NCBI GenBank assembly: GCA_040882055.1 | Contig: JBBECA010000088.1 | Span: 1-61,411, forward strand | Direction: 5' to 3' | Source of the DNA: Nitriliruptor sp040882055 | Lineage (GTDB): Bacteria; Actinomycetota; Nitriliruptoria; Nitriliruptorales; Nitriliruptoraceae | DNA length: 61,411 nt | Made by a program: the position numbers and the translations under genes | Shown here: positions 10,783 through 19,519 of the stretch, piece by piece | How the letters are laid out: the number at the start of each line of letters is the position of its first letter | Position numbering within the stretch: the stretch's first letter is position 1 | The notes under the pieces: model-generated | What the model saw: only the letters and a program-made list of their open reading frames with translations | Databases searched by the model: none | Told to the model about the DNA's origin: nothing

Positions 10783-12420
10783 CTACGCCCGGTCGACCCA
10801 GCGGTCGGCGAGCTGCAGGCGCTTCTCGAGGTGCTTGATCGTGGCGTCGTCGATGGTGCGGATCCCGACGTCGCGGTTGAGCTGGGCGTTGATGACCTCG
10901 GGTTGCAGGCCCGTCAGGTGGCGCAGCATCGTGACGCGGTCGGTGTTGGCCTGGCGCAGCTCGCGCTTGCGCTGGGTCCGGCTGACGGTCAGCACCCGAC
11001 CGGCGGCCTCGTCCGCCCCGCCACCCGCGAGCGGCGGTGGGGCGGCCAGCTCGATCTCGAGCGCGAGGTCGTGGGCCTCGTCGGGGTCGTGGATGAGGTC
11101 GTCGGGGTGGGCGTCATCGAAGATCGACGACGGATCGCTGTCGTCGAGCGGCGTCGCGGAGATGGCCTCGAACAGGCTCAGCTGGTCCTCGGCCTGCCCC
11201 GCTTCGAGCGCATCGAGCTCGACGGGGAGCTGGTCGCCGTCCTGCTCGCGGCGACGCAGGGAGTGGGTGCGCTGCTCGGCGATCTGGGCGGCGAAGGTGC
11301 GCAGCCGGAGGTCGTCGGGCAGGAAGAAGAACGCCTTCTGGCGTCGCAGCGGCCCGGACCACCGCACCAGCCGGCCGACGGCCTGACGGAAGAACAGCTC
11401 GGTCACGGTGTTGGTCGCGTACACGCCGACGCGCAGGCGTGGGACGTCCACCCCCTCGGACACCATGCGCACGGCGACGATCCACGGATCGGTGCCGTGC
11501 GCGAAGCCGGCGATCCGTTCCGAGGCGAGCGGATCGTCGGAGGTCGCGATCACCGGCTCGACCCCGTGCCGCGAGCGCAGCAGTCCGGCGACCGCGTGCG
11601 CGTGTTCGACGTCCATGGTGATGACCAAGCCGCCGGCGTCCGGGTGCAGCTCGCGGATCCGGAGCAGCTCGGTGTGGGCCTGGTCGAGGACGTTCGGCAG
11701 CCACTCACCCTCGGGCGACAGCGCGGTCCGCAGCCGCTGGGACGCGGCGGTCCGGTCGAGGTGATCGTCGAAGGTCGCGCTCATCAGCGAACCGTCGGGT
11801 GCGGACCACTCCATGTGCCCGTTGATGCGCGGGAAGAAGACCGGGCGGACCACCCCGCCGTCGGCGAGCGCCTCGCCGTAGCCGTAGACGTAGTGCGCGA
11901 CCGCCTCCTCGAAGTCGTAGTCGACGAAGGGGATCGGGTTCTGGTCGCTGCGGAACGGGGTCCCGGACAGCGACAGCCGCTTGGCGGCGAGCTCGAAGGC
12001 CTGGAACACGCCGTCACCCCAGGCACGTTCGGTCCCGGCGTGGTGGATCTCGTCGAGCACGACGAAGGCGTCGTCGCAGGGGCCCCGGAGCGGTCGCGGG
12101 TCGGCCGCCACCTGCTGGTAGGTGACCACGACCCCGTGCATGTCACGCGGGAAGGTGTCCCCCGATCCCCACCGCGGCTCGAGCTGGAGCCCGAAAGCTG
12201 CCGCGGCCTCGGCCCACTGGTGCTTGAGGTGCTGGGTCGGTGCCACGACCACCACGCGCCGGTGCGGGAAGCGGGCGAGATCACGGAGGGCGGCGGTCAA
12301 CGCGAAGGTCGTCTTGCCGGCACCCGGGGTGGCCACGGTGAGGAAGTCGCGCCCCGGGTGCGACTCGAAGCGGTCGAGGGCCTCCTTCTGCCACCTGCGT
12401 AGCCGGAGGGACCGAACCAT
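10783..12420 (-). CDS. SF2 DEAD/DEAH-type helicase (XPB/RadD-like)
   Basis: A 545-residue superfamily 2 helicase. Motifs in order are Q-like LRRWQKEAL near residue 6, Walker A ATPGAGKTT near 29, motif II VVLDEIHHAG near 125, motif III LSGTPFRSD, and motifs V-VI VSEGVDVPRLRVGVYAT and FRQAVGRLVRW. The C-terminal third is acidic and then basic, with no recognised domain; it may mediate partner or DNA binding. A role in DNA repair is plausible but not demonstrated. The ATG at 12420 was chosen because the 44 residues added by an upstream ATG (12552) are Pro/Arg-rich and look non-conserved; the start remains uncertain. Confidence 0.82.
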   Translation of the reverse strand: MVRSLRLRRWQKEALDRFESHPGRDFLTVATPGAGKTTFALTAALRDLARFPHRRVVVVAPTQHLKHQWAEAAAAFGLQLEPRWGSGDTFPRDMHGVVVTYQQVAADPRPLRGPCDDAFVVLDEIHHAGTERAWGDGVFQAFELAAKRLSLSGTPFRSDQNPIPFVDYDFEEAVAHYVYGYGEALADGGVVRPVFFPRINGHMEWSAPDGSLMSATFDDHLDRTAASQRLRTALSPEGEWLPNVLDQAHTELLRIRELHPDAGGLVITMDVEHAHAVAGLLRSRHGVEPVIATSDDPLASERIAGFAHGTDPWIVAVRMVSEGVDVPRLRVGVYATNTVTELFFRQAVGRLVRWSGPLRRQKAFFFLPDDLRLRTFAAQIAEQRTHSLRRREQDGDQLPVELDALEAGQAEDQLSLFEAISATPLDDSDPSSIFDDAHPDDLIHDPDEAHDLALEIELAAPPPLAGGGADEAAGRVLTVSRTQRKRELRQANTDRVTMLRHLTGLQPEVINAQLNRDVGIRTIDDATIKHLEKRLQLADRWVDRA

Positions 12421-12617
12421 CGAGCGCGCGCCTTCGTCGGGAGCCCGTCGACCGACCGGAGCGGGAGCTCGAGGACGGGTCGGTCGCGGCAGCGCCGGAT
12501 GGTGCCACAGCCGGGTGACCTCGCCGAAGCGCCACCCCGCGGGTCCGGCCACCGCACGGGCGGCGCGGGACGCGACCGAGCCGTTAGCGTCGCCTCCCCC
12601 TGGCCGGAGATCCCCTG

Positions 12618-13028
12618 ATGCGTCGTGATGCGGGTGCGCCGTCGAACCGCCGTGGCCGCCTCCCGGCCGCCGTGCGTCCGCCGCGGCGGGACCTCGGCGA
12701 GGATCCCGACGTCCGGTTCACCCTCGCCAACGAGCGCACGTTCCTGTCGTGGATCCGGACGGGGCTCGCGCTGGACGCGGCCGGGCTCGCGGTCGTGCAG
12801 CTGCTGCCCGAGCTGGTCGTGCCCTACGCCCGCGAGGCGGTCGCGGTGACGCTGGTCGTGCTCGGCACCATCGTCGCGTCGGCGAGCTTCCGCCGGTGGG
12901 CCAGCGTCGAGGAGGCGATGCGTACCCGTACCCCGCTGCCGCCGTCGTGGCTGCCCGGGCTCCTCGCCGCCTCGATCGGCACGCTGTCGCTGGTGACGGT
13001 GGTCCTGTTGGTGGCGGCTCAGCGGTGA
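12618..13028 (+). CDS. DUF202 (YidH-type) membrane protein
   Basis: A 136-residue protein with three likely membrane segments and the family signature RFTLANERTFLSWIRTGLALDAAGLAV (about residues 33-59), where charged residues sit at the membrane edge. Function is unknown. The ATG start has GGAGA eight bases upstream. Its TGA stop overlaps the GTG start of the next gene, a second DUF202 protein, so the pair is translated together and may form a heteromer. Confidence 0.85.
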   Translation: MRRDAGAPSNRRGRLPAAVRPPRRDLGEDPDVRFTLANERTFLSWIRTGLALDAAGLAVVQLLPELVVPYAREAVAVTLVVLGTIVASASFRRWASVEEAMRTRTPLPPSWLPGLLAASIGTLSLVTVVLLVAAQR

Positions 13029-13396
13029 GCGCTGCCGACACGCCCGACACGCCCGACGCGACGGCTCGGCGACGCACCTTCGACGAGGGCCTCCAGGCCG
13101 AGCGCACCTCGTTGGCGTGGGACCGCACCGCCCTCACCATCGGCGGGGTCGGTGCCCTGCTCGCGCGCGCCGGGGGCACCAGCCTGCCGTGGGCGTGGCC
13201 GGTGGCCGTCGCCGCGTTCGCGCTCGCGGCCGCGCTGCTGCTGCTCGCCCGCTCCCGCTACGTGCACCGCGACGCCTCGCTGCGCGGCGAACACGCGGCA
13301 CCGACCCACGCGTTGATCGCGGTCGCGGGGACCGCCGGCGTCGTCATCTCCGTCGCATCCCTCGCCGTGGTGATCGGCGTCGCCTTCGCCGTCTGA
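13025..13396 (+). CDS. Second DUF202 membrane protein
   Basis: A 123-residue relative of the preceding protein. FDEGLQAERTSLAWDRTALTIGG near residues 19-41 is the same signature, followed by three hydrophobic segments. It starts at GTG inside the GTGA overlap with the upstream gene. Tandem DUF202 genes are common in Actinobacteria. Function is unknown. Confidence 0.82.
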   Translation: MSAADTPDTPDATARRRTFDEGLQAERTSLAWDRTALTIGGVGALLARAGGTSLPWAWPVAVAAFALAAALLLLARSRYVHRDASLRGEHAAPTHALIAVAGTAGVVISVASLAVVIGVAFAV

Positions 13397-13559
13397 GCCG
13401 CCGCTCCGTCGGTGGCGACGTTCGGGTCCTGGTGCGCGTTCGGGGAGCGTCTCCGCGCGGTCGCGCGGCCCAGGCAGGGACAGCCGGAGTCGGTCGCGAA
13501 AGGTCCAATGCGACCCTCGACTGGAGGTCGCGACCGGGCACGGGGTGGAGGTGCGTCAC

Positions 13560-15371
13560 ATGGGCCGACCGAGCGATGACGCGCGCGACGACGGTCACGG
13601 CGTGCGAGGGCGTCGAGGCGGCCACGGACGACCGCCTCGTGCGTGGGAAGGGACCCTGCGGCGGGTCACGGCGACGCTCGCGCTGAGCATCCTCGCCGCC
13701 GGCGTGGGGGTCGCTGCAGGCGACGGCGGCGCCGTCGAACTCCAGCTGTCCGCCACCGGAGAGCGCTCCGGTGTTGCGGCCGGCCCGTCCGCGACGTCGA
13801 CCGCTGACGGTGCGGGCCAGGCGGGTGCGCCGGACCGCCTCGGCGTCGCACCGCACCGGGCCGATGCAGCACGACCCTCGACCCCTCGGGTGCGCACCCG
13901 GCCGGGCACGCCCGTCGCCGAGGGGACCGCCGTCGTGCGGGCCGGCAGCGGGCGACGCTCCCTCGCCCCCGTGGTGCCCGACGGCGAGACGTGGGAACGC
14001 GACGCCGCGGTCTGCCAGCTGCTCGATCCGTCCACCCTCGAGCAGCTCGGCGGGACCGCCGAGGCGCTGCTGGCCCAGGAGGGCGGGTCGTGGCCGGCCG
14101 GTGACGGCTGCCTGTACCTCGGCGGCTACGGCATCGGACCGATGAACCCGATGACCGACGTCGACCCGCAGCTCGGCCTGTGGGCTCGGGCGTTCGCCAT
14201 CGAGGGGACCGATGGCAACACCTTCGTGGTCGCGGCCGTCGACGCCATCGGGTGGCCCTACGAGCGGGTCCGCGCCTGCGTCGAGTGCGGTGCGCGGGCG
14301 ATCACCGAACGGGTCGGCGCCGAGCTCGGCATCGATCCGGCCGGCATCTGGATCCACGCCACGCACAGCCACACCTCCCCGGACGCGATGGGTGCGTGGG
14401 GTGGTGTGCCGGACTGGTACCTCGAGCAGATGACCGTCGCCATCGAGGACGCGATCCGTGAGGCCGTCACGAGCCTGCGGCCAGCCGTGCTCGAGACCGC
14501 GGAGGTCGTCGCGCGCGAGCACAACCGTGAACGACGCTCGACCTACCGCGCCGCTGAGGAGGCGAACCTCGGCATCCTGCGGGCGCTCGCGGTCACCGAG
14601 GACGGATCGCGCCTGCTCACCGACGTCGGTCGTGGCACCCCGGCGGTCGTCGGCACCCTCGCCACCTACGCGGCGCACCCGACCACGCGGGACGCCGGCA
14701 GCGGCATCGCCCACGCCGACTGGCCGGCCCTCCTCGAGGCCGTCACCGACGACCGCGACGGTGGGCGGACCGTCCACGTGCAGACGGGGCTCGGCAACCT
14801 CTCGACCAGCGGTGGCTTCGAGATGGGGGCGAGCCTCGCCGACCGGATCCCCGATCCGGGCGCCGGGGACCTGCTGCGCCGTGCGGACGTGCAGGTCACC
14901 CGCACCGAGCTCCGTCATCCGGTCAACAACCTGCCGCTGGCGCTGCTCGGCGTGCCGGGGCTCGTCGACCGCGAGTTCCTGCTCGAACCGTCCACGGTCG
15001 CCGTCGGCGAGGAGGAGACCTCCCCGTGCACCTCGGCGGGTCCGGCCACCGTCGCCGCTCCGATCGCAGCCGCCAGGATCGGTGATGCGGTCGCGCTGAC
15101 CGCCGGCCCGGGTGAGCTGTTCGCGAACGCGACCAACACCATCAAGGAGAACAGCGGCGCGCGCCTCACCCTGCCGCTCTCCCAGGTCAACGACGCGCTC
15201 GGGTACATCGGCCAGTCCTTCGAGGTCGACCGCGCCTCCCAACAGGGGCTCGGGTTCGCGGCTGACGGCATCGGACCGGTCGACTACGAGGACAGCTACC
15301 AGATCGACGTCTGCTTCGGTGACGCCGTGCTCGAGCGCACCCTCGAGCTGCTCGGTGAGCTGGCCGACTGA
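13560..15371 (+). CDS. Secreted neutral-ceramidase-like protein
   Basis: A 603-residue exported protein similar to the catalytic domain of neutral/alkaline ceramidases, zinc amidases that cut N-acyl amide bonds of sphingolipids. An Arg-rich N-terminus leads into a hydrophobic signal or anchor (about residues 42-60), then a low-complexity linker. The domain begins near LYLGGYGIGPMNPMTDVDP. ATHSHTSPD carries the expected metal-binding histidines, and TYAAHPTT and LTAGPGELF are further family-like stretches. The ATG at 13560 has GGAGG eight bases upstream and is preferred to two earlier GTG codons. Substrate is uncertain; many bacterial homologues are not proven ceramidases. A short hairpin at 15368-15382 lies at the stop. 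Confidence 0.75.
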   Translation: MGRPSDDARDDGHGVRGRRGGHGRPPRAWEGTLRRVTATLALSILAAGVGVAAGDGGAVELQLSATGERSGVAAGPSATSTADGAGQAGAPDRLGVAPHRADAARPSTPRVRTRPGTPVAEGTAVVRAGSGRRSLAPVVPDGETWERDAAVCQLLDPSTLEQLGGTAEALLAQEGGSWPAGDGCLYLGGYGIGPMNPMTDVDPQLGLWARAFAIEGTDGNTFVVAAVDAIGWPYERVRACVECGARAITERVGAELGIDPAGIWIHATHSHTSPDAMGAWGGVPDWYLEQMTVAIEDAIREAVTSLRPAVLETAEVVAREHNRERRSTYRAAEEANLGILRALAVTEDGSRLLTDVGRGTPAVVGTLATYAAHPTTRDAGSGIAHADWPALLEAVTDDRDGGRTVHVQTGLGNLSTSGGFEMGASLADRIPDPGAGDLLRRADVQVTRTELRHPVNNLPLALLGVPGLVDREFLLEPSTVAVGEEETSPCTSAGPATVAAPIAAARIGDAVALTAGPGELFANATNTIKENSGARLTLPLSQVNDALGYIGQSFEVDRASQQGLGFAADGIGPVDYEDSYQIDVCFGDAVLERTLELLGELAD

Positions 15372-15382
15372 CCGTCGGTCAG
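15368..15382. terminator. Small hairpin between convergent genes
   Basis: CTGACC and GGTCAG pair around a three-base loop, spanning the stops of the ceramidase-like gene and the helicase C-terminal half. The stem is only six pairs, so a terminator role is tentative. Confidence 0.3.
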
Positions 15383-16863
15383 GGGTGGGCGTCGACGAGC
15401 TCGAGCAGGTCGTCGGCGAACCGCTCGAGCTTCGCGGGCCCGACACCCGGGATGGCGCCGAGCTCGCGGACGCTGCCGGGTTTGCGGGCCGCGACGGCCT
15501 CGAGCGTGCGGTCGTGGAAGATCAGGAACGCGGGCGAGTTCGTGGCCTGCGCGGTGCGGGTCCGCCAGGCCTTCAACGCGACGAGCAGGTCCTGGTCCAC
15601 CGGCCCTTCCTCGCCGCCGACGTCCACCAGCCGGCCGGAGCCGGTGGTTCGCCCGCCAGGCGCGATCGCGCCCCCGCCCGCGCGGGTCACCTTCGGTGCA
15701 GGGGCGAGCGTGGTCGCGCGGCCGGCCACCTGGACCGGCCGGCCGAAGGGGACCCGGGTGACGACCTGCCCGAGCGGCGAGTCGATGGTGACCACCGCGA
15801 CGGTGCCGTCGATCGCGGTGACCCGTCCGCCGAGCCCGCCGGGCAGCGTCACCGCGAGCCCTACCTCGGCCACCGTCGCGCCTCCGGCTGCGGCGCGGGG
15901 CGCGACCTCGGATGGCGTCGTGCTCTCGCGCGGCGCGCGCCGGTGGGGCGTGGCTGCGGCCCCGGTCAGCTCGGCGACGAACGGGGAGGGTCGGGACCGG
16001 TCGGCGACGACGTCGACGCTCACCCGACACCGGCTGACGGCGACGTGGAAGACACGCCGCTCCTCCTCGAGATCCTCCGAGAGGCGGTGTGGGAAGAGCC
16101 CGTCGTTGGCCGACACGACGAGCACGTGGTCCCACTCGAGCCCCTTGACCCGGTGCACGGTCGACAGCACCACCCCGTCCGGATCCGCCGGCACCCGGAG
16201 GCGTTCGACGAGCCGCTCGCGGAAGGTCACCGGGTCGGGGTGGTCGTCGGCGAGCTGCTGCAGGGCATCGAGATCGTCGCCGTGCGAGCTGCCCTCGGGG
16301 CGGGTGGTGGACGAATCGAGCGCGTCCATCGCCTCGCCGAGGCCGATGCGGTTGCGGATGACCCACAGGCACCTCGCGGTGTCCGCGCCGGCGGTGATCT
16401 CGTGGGTGAGGTGGTGCAGGTCGCCGAGGTAGCCGGCGAACCGCTCGTGCTGCACCCCGTCCAGGGAGTCGAGGACCCCCTCGAGCTGGCCCATCGACCA
16501 GCGGGTCGAGCGCTGGAGCGAGGGTTGGACCGCGGACTTCACCTTGCGCGCCGGTCGGTTCAGCGTGTCGAGGAGGTCGGCCCGCTGCATGCGATCGGGG
16601 TCGAGCCCGAGCCGCAGGTAGGCCAGCGCCGTGCGGATGCCGGTCCGCCCGAGGGCCTGCGGGTCGAGGGGCGCGCTGTGGCCGATGCCCGCATCCGTGA
16701 GCGCGACCTGGACCGGCAGGAGGGCACTGTTGACCCGGGCGAGGACGACGATGTCGGTCGGCGCGGCGCCCGCGTCCAGCCGGTCGCGGATGATCGCGAC
16801 GGCTCGCGCCCCCGCTGCCCCGGGGTCGACGAGGTGGAGGCCGGGCGCACCGACGCCGCTCAC
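15379..16863 (-). CDS. UvrD-type helicase, C-terminal half (motifs V-VI, HRDC domain)
   Basis: This 494-residue frame continues the helicase that begins at 18311. It carries the remainder of domain 2A, with VVLSTVHRVKGLEWDHVLVV (motif V) near residue 205 and FHVAVSRCR (motif VI). A Gly/Val-rich small domain follows, and the C-terminal HRDC domain covers roughly residues 410-494 (PGVGPAKLERFADDLLELV). Alone it has no Walker A motif and cannot hydrolyse ATP. It can be read from a GTG whose bases overlap the TGA of the N-terminal half (GTGA). This is either a two-gene arrangement by translational coupling or a single gene with a one-base frame error; the CCCC run at the junction makes an indel plausible. 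Confidence 0.72.
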   Translation of the reverse strand: MSGVGAPGLHLVDPGAAGARAVAIIRDRLDAGAAPTDIVVLARVNSALLPVQVALTDAGIGHSAPLDPQALGRTGIRTALAYLRLGLDPDRMQRADLLDTLNRPARKVKSAVQPSLQRSTRWSMGQLEGVLDSLDGVQHERFAGYLGDLHHLTHEITAGADTARCLWVIRNRIGLGEAMDALDSSTTRPEGSSHGDDLDALQQLADDHPDPVTFRERLVERLRVPADPDGVVLSTVHRVKGLEWDHVLVVSANDGLFPHRLSEDLEEERRVFHVAVSRCRVSVDVVADRSRPSPFVAELTGAAATPHRRAPRESTTPSEVAPRAAAGGATVAEVGLAVTLPGGLGGRVTAIDGTVAVVTIDSPLGQVVTRVPFGRPVQVAGRATTLAPAPKVTRAGGGAIAPGGRTTGSGRLVDVGGEEGPVDQDLLVALKAWRTRTAQATNSPAFLIFHDRTLEAVAARKPGSVRELGAIPGVGPAKLERFADDLLELVDAHP

Positions 16864-18311
16864 GGGGCGGTCCCGGCGCCGCTGCGGATGGTCTTGTCCA
16901 CGCGGTGGCGGTTGTGGGACAGCAGCCGGCTGACCGCGTCGACCACGCCGGGCGGGCAGCGGTAGTTGACCTCGAGCGCGTGGTGGGCGGCCCCCGGGAA
17001 CCACCGGTCGAAGTCGACGAGGTGGTCCGGGGTCGCGCCGGCGTAGGAGTAGATGGTCTGGTCGTCGTCGCCCACCCCGAAGACCTGCTGCGAGGGTCCC
17101 GCCACGAGCCGGACCAGCAGCAGGAAGCCGGGGGTCAGGTCCTGGAACTCGTCGACCAGCAGGTGGGTGCCGGCGAGCTGCGCACGCTGCCGGATCGCCG
17201 GATCGCGCAGGAGCAGCTCGAGCGCGTGGTAGATCTGTTCGTCGAAGTCGAGCCAGCCGCGGCGGTCGAGCTCCTCGCGGTAGCCGACGAGGACCTCGGG
17301 GAGGTCGTCGACGTCGCCGCGCTCCACCTCGACCCGGGCCGGGTCCCGCAGGCCCAGACGGACCTCCGCGAGGGCCTCGAGGTAGGGCTGGTAGGGATCC
17401 TGGTTCGGGATCCGTGCGGTCCGCACCAGGCGGTCGAGGATCTCGCGCTGCTCGCGTTCGCCGATGATCTGCCGTTCGCGCTCCATGCGGCAGATCCACA
17501 GGGCGAGCGAGTGCAGGGTGCGGATGTTGACCCGGCGGCCGCCACCGGTCAGATCGGCGGTCCGCTCACGCATCTCGGCGGCGGCGCGGGTGTTGTACGC
17601 CACGGCGGTGACGAGCTCCGGTTCGACGCCGCGGTCGCGGATGAGGTGGCGCAGCCGGGCCGTCAGCACGCGGGTCTTGCCGCTGCCGGCTGGCGCGATC
17701 ACCCGCGCGGGACCGCAGCGGTGCGCGACCGCCGCGAGCTGGTCGGGTGCGAGCTCGTCCGCCGGCACCGATGTCCCGAGCACCGTCAGCCGGCCGAGGC
17801 CGACCGATTCGCGGTGGACGATCGGGTCGGACACCTCGTCGACGGGGCCTCGGGGGCCGCCGTCCACCCAGGCGTGCCGTCCATCGGGGAGGATGATGTC
17901 CGCGGTGTCGCTCGGCGTGACGCCGCCGCGGCGCTGCGCGAGGACCCCGTGCCACCAGACCGGGTCGCGGCCGCGAGCGTCGTAGGTGTTGGCCCACATC
18001 GCCCAGTGGAGCCGCTCGCGGTGGAAGGCGAAATCGCGCGACAGCTCGTGGGGCGCGAGGCGGGTGACCTCGGGCTCACGGACGTCGGCGTTGGTGGCGG
18101 CGAGTTCGATCACGACGGGCTGACGGGTCGACCAGGCGTGGTGCAGCAGATCGGCGACGGGACCGGGATGGGCCACCACCGCGTCGTCGATGCGGATGCG
18201 GGGGACCTGGGCCCACCCCGGCGGCGCGTCCTGGCCGTCGGCGACCACGACGCCCCGACCGAGCGCGCGGGGGCCGGGTGCGGAGGCGGACGGCAGGACG
18301 GGAGGAGGCAT
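16860..18311 (-). CDS. UvrD-type helicase, N-terminal half (Walker A to motif IV)
   Basis: A 483-residue frame holding the first part of a superfamily 1A helicase. Residues 1-190 form an extra N-terminal domain (LHWAMWANTYDARG, then VWWHGV) seen in some actinobacterial UvrD relatives. Motif I APAGSGKTRVL is near 210, motif Ia is VAYNTRAAAEM, motif II LLVDEFQDLTP is near 385, motif III GVGDDDQTIYSYAGA is near 415, and motif IV VNYRCPP is near 450. It stops at TGA just after motif IV, where the next frame takes over. The ATG start lacks an obvious ribosome site. Related full-length proteins act in recombination or repair. Confidence 0.75.
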   Translation of the reverse strand: MPPPVLPSASAPGPRALGRGVVVADGQDAPPGWAQVPRIRIDDAVVAHPGPVADLLHHAWSTRQPVVIELAATNADVREPEVTRLAPHELSRDFAFHRERLHWAMWANTYDARGRDPVWWHGVLAQRRGGVTPSDTADIILPDGRHAWVDGGPRGPVDEVSDPIVHRESVGLGRLTVLGTSVPADELAPDQLAAVAHRCGPARVIAPAGSGKTRVLTARLRHLIRDRGVEPELVTAVAYNTRAAAEMRERTADLTGGGRRVNIRTLHSLALWICRMERERQIIGEREQREILDRLVRTARIPNQDPYQPYLEALAEVRLGLRDPARVEVERGDVDDLPEVLVGYREELDRRGWLDFDEQIYHALELLLRDPAIRQRAQLAGTHLLVDEFQDLTPGFLLLVRLVAGPSQQVFGVGDDDQTIYSYAGATPDHLVDFDRWFPGAAHHALEVNYRCPPGVVDAVSRLLSHNRHRVDKTIRSGAGTAP

Positions 18312-18369
18312 CGGGCGGAGGCTACGGGACGTGAGCGACCGGCCCCGCCGTCCTCCACCCCGTGCGGCC

Positions 18370-19110
18370 TCAGGGGTGGAGGAGGTCGATCACCACGCGC
18401 TGCGGGTCCTCGAGCCGGTCGACGCGGTACTCGACGGGTCCGGTTAGGCCGACGAAGAGCTGGTGGTGGCCCTCGAAGATCGCACCGTCGATGACCTCGG
18501 TGAGCACGGCTGCGCCGGAGGGTGCGGGGAGCCGGTCACGGTCGTAGGTGGTCACGTCGTCCGGTGCGTCCATCGGGTACAGGGCGCCCACGAGATCGAC
18601 GGTCAGGACCGCGTCGCCAGCCACGTCGACCACGTTCCCCGATCCCTGCGCGCGCGCTTCCTCGTCGGTCGACAGGTACCAGCCGGCCTCGCCGTCGCCG
18701 GCGAGTTCGAACACGACACGATCGAAGCCGTCGTGGGTGCCGACGCGCACGTCGACGAGGCTCAGCGCGGCGTCCACCGGCTCCTGCTCCCGGTCCTCGG
18801 CCGAGGCGTCGGTCTCGAGCGCGGGGGCGCCCGTCCCGACGTCGTCGCCTCCGGTGTCGGTCGTGTCCCCGCCGGCTGACCCGTCGTCGCTCGCGTCGTC
18901 GCCGGTCGCATCGTCATCACCGGTCGTGTCGGTGTCCTCGGTCCCGTCGCCGTCGTCCTCGGGGGCGGTCGCCTCGGGCAGCGGTTCCGGGTCGCTGGCC
19001 GCGTCCTGCCCGCCGTCGCTGCACGCGGCGAGGGCCAGGACGCCCGCGATCCCGCAGACCAGGGTCCGCACGTGCGCGACGTGGCGGGCGGAGGTGGTGT
19101 GGTGTCGCAT
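18370..19110 (-). CDS. Lipoprotein with an AMIN-like domain
   Basis: A 246-residue lipoprotein. The signal peptide ends in the lipobox LAAC near residue 29. A long acidic Thr/Asp/Gly linker (about residues 35-110) precedes a beta-rich domain containing VRVGTHDGFDRVVFELAG and ending RVVIDLLHP. This pattern matches the AMIN-like domains of actinobacterial surface lipoproteins, thought to bind cell-wall polymers; that role is inferred. The ATG start has GAGGAG seven bases upstream. The gene follows a small membrane-protein gene by about a dozen bases. Confidence 0.72.
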   Translation of the reverse strand: MRHHTTSARHVAHVRTLVCGIAGVLALAACSDGGQDAASDPEPLPEATAPEDDGDGTEDTDTTGDDDATGDDASDDGSAGGDTTDTGGDDVGTGAPALETDASAEDREQEPVDAALSLVDVRVGTHDGFDRVVFELAGDGEAGWYLSTDEEARAQGSGNVVDVAGDAVLTVDLVGALYPMDAPDDVTTYDRDRLPAPSGAAVLTEVIDGAIFEGHHQLFVGLTGPVEYRVDRLEDPQRVVIDLLHP

Positions 19111-19121
19111 CGAAGGGCTCC

Positions 19122-19322
19122 TCAACGGGTCGTGCCCGCGGTGGGGGCCTGTTCGAGCCACCCGCCGTTCGGCGCGCGGCCCTCGGGGTACGCGCTCGCC
19201 GGCGCCATCCAGGCTCCGGCGATCAGCAGCCCCACGAGGCAGATGCCGTACAGCGCCACGAAGAGCCGGGCACGCCGCCGGGCGTCCTGACGGGTGGTGT
19301 GCTCGTGGGTCAGTTCGTACAT
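19122..19322 (-). CDS. Small single-pass membrane protein
   Basis: A 66-residue protein with a charged N-terminus, one hydrophobic segment (about residues 20-42, LFVALYGICLVGLLIAG) and a short Pro/Gly-rich outside tail. AGGGA precedes the ATG. No family is recognised. It is placed eleven bases upstream of the lipoprotein gene on the same strand, so the two probably form one transcript. It could also be spurious, since high-GC frames are often open by chance. Confidence 0.5.
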   Translation of the reverse strand: MYELTHEHTTRQDARRRARLFVALYGICLVGLLIAGAWMAPASAYPEGRAPNGGWLEQAPTAGTTR

Positions 19323-19519
19323 GGCGGTCCCTGTCTGGCTCGGTCCGTACGTTCAGACGCGCGAGCTCACGTCCGGGTTGCACGGGACCGAACGGCGCCA
19401 TCGTCCACCACCACCGGACGTCGCGGTGCTCGCCGAGCGCGCACCGGCGTCCGCTGCGGCGCGCCCGCCCGCCGTTCCCCGCCGGCGCCGCCGGGTCCCG
19501 GGGCGCCTCGAGGCGGGGT

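Noticed and set aside
16860..16880. Selenocysteine read-through of the TGA in the helicase
   Set aside because: Homology continues in a different frame beyond the TGA, so recoding as Sec would not join the two halves.
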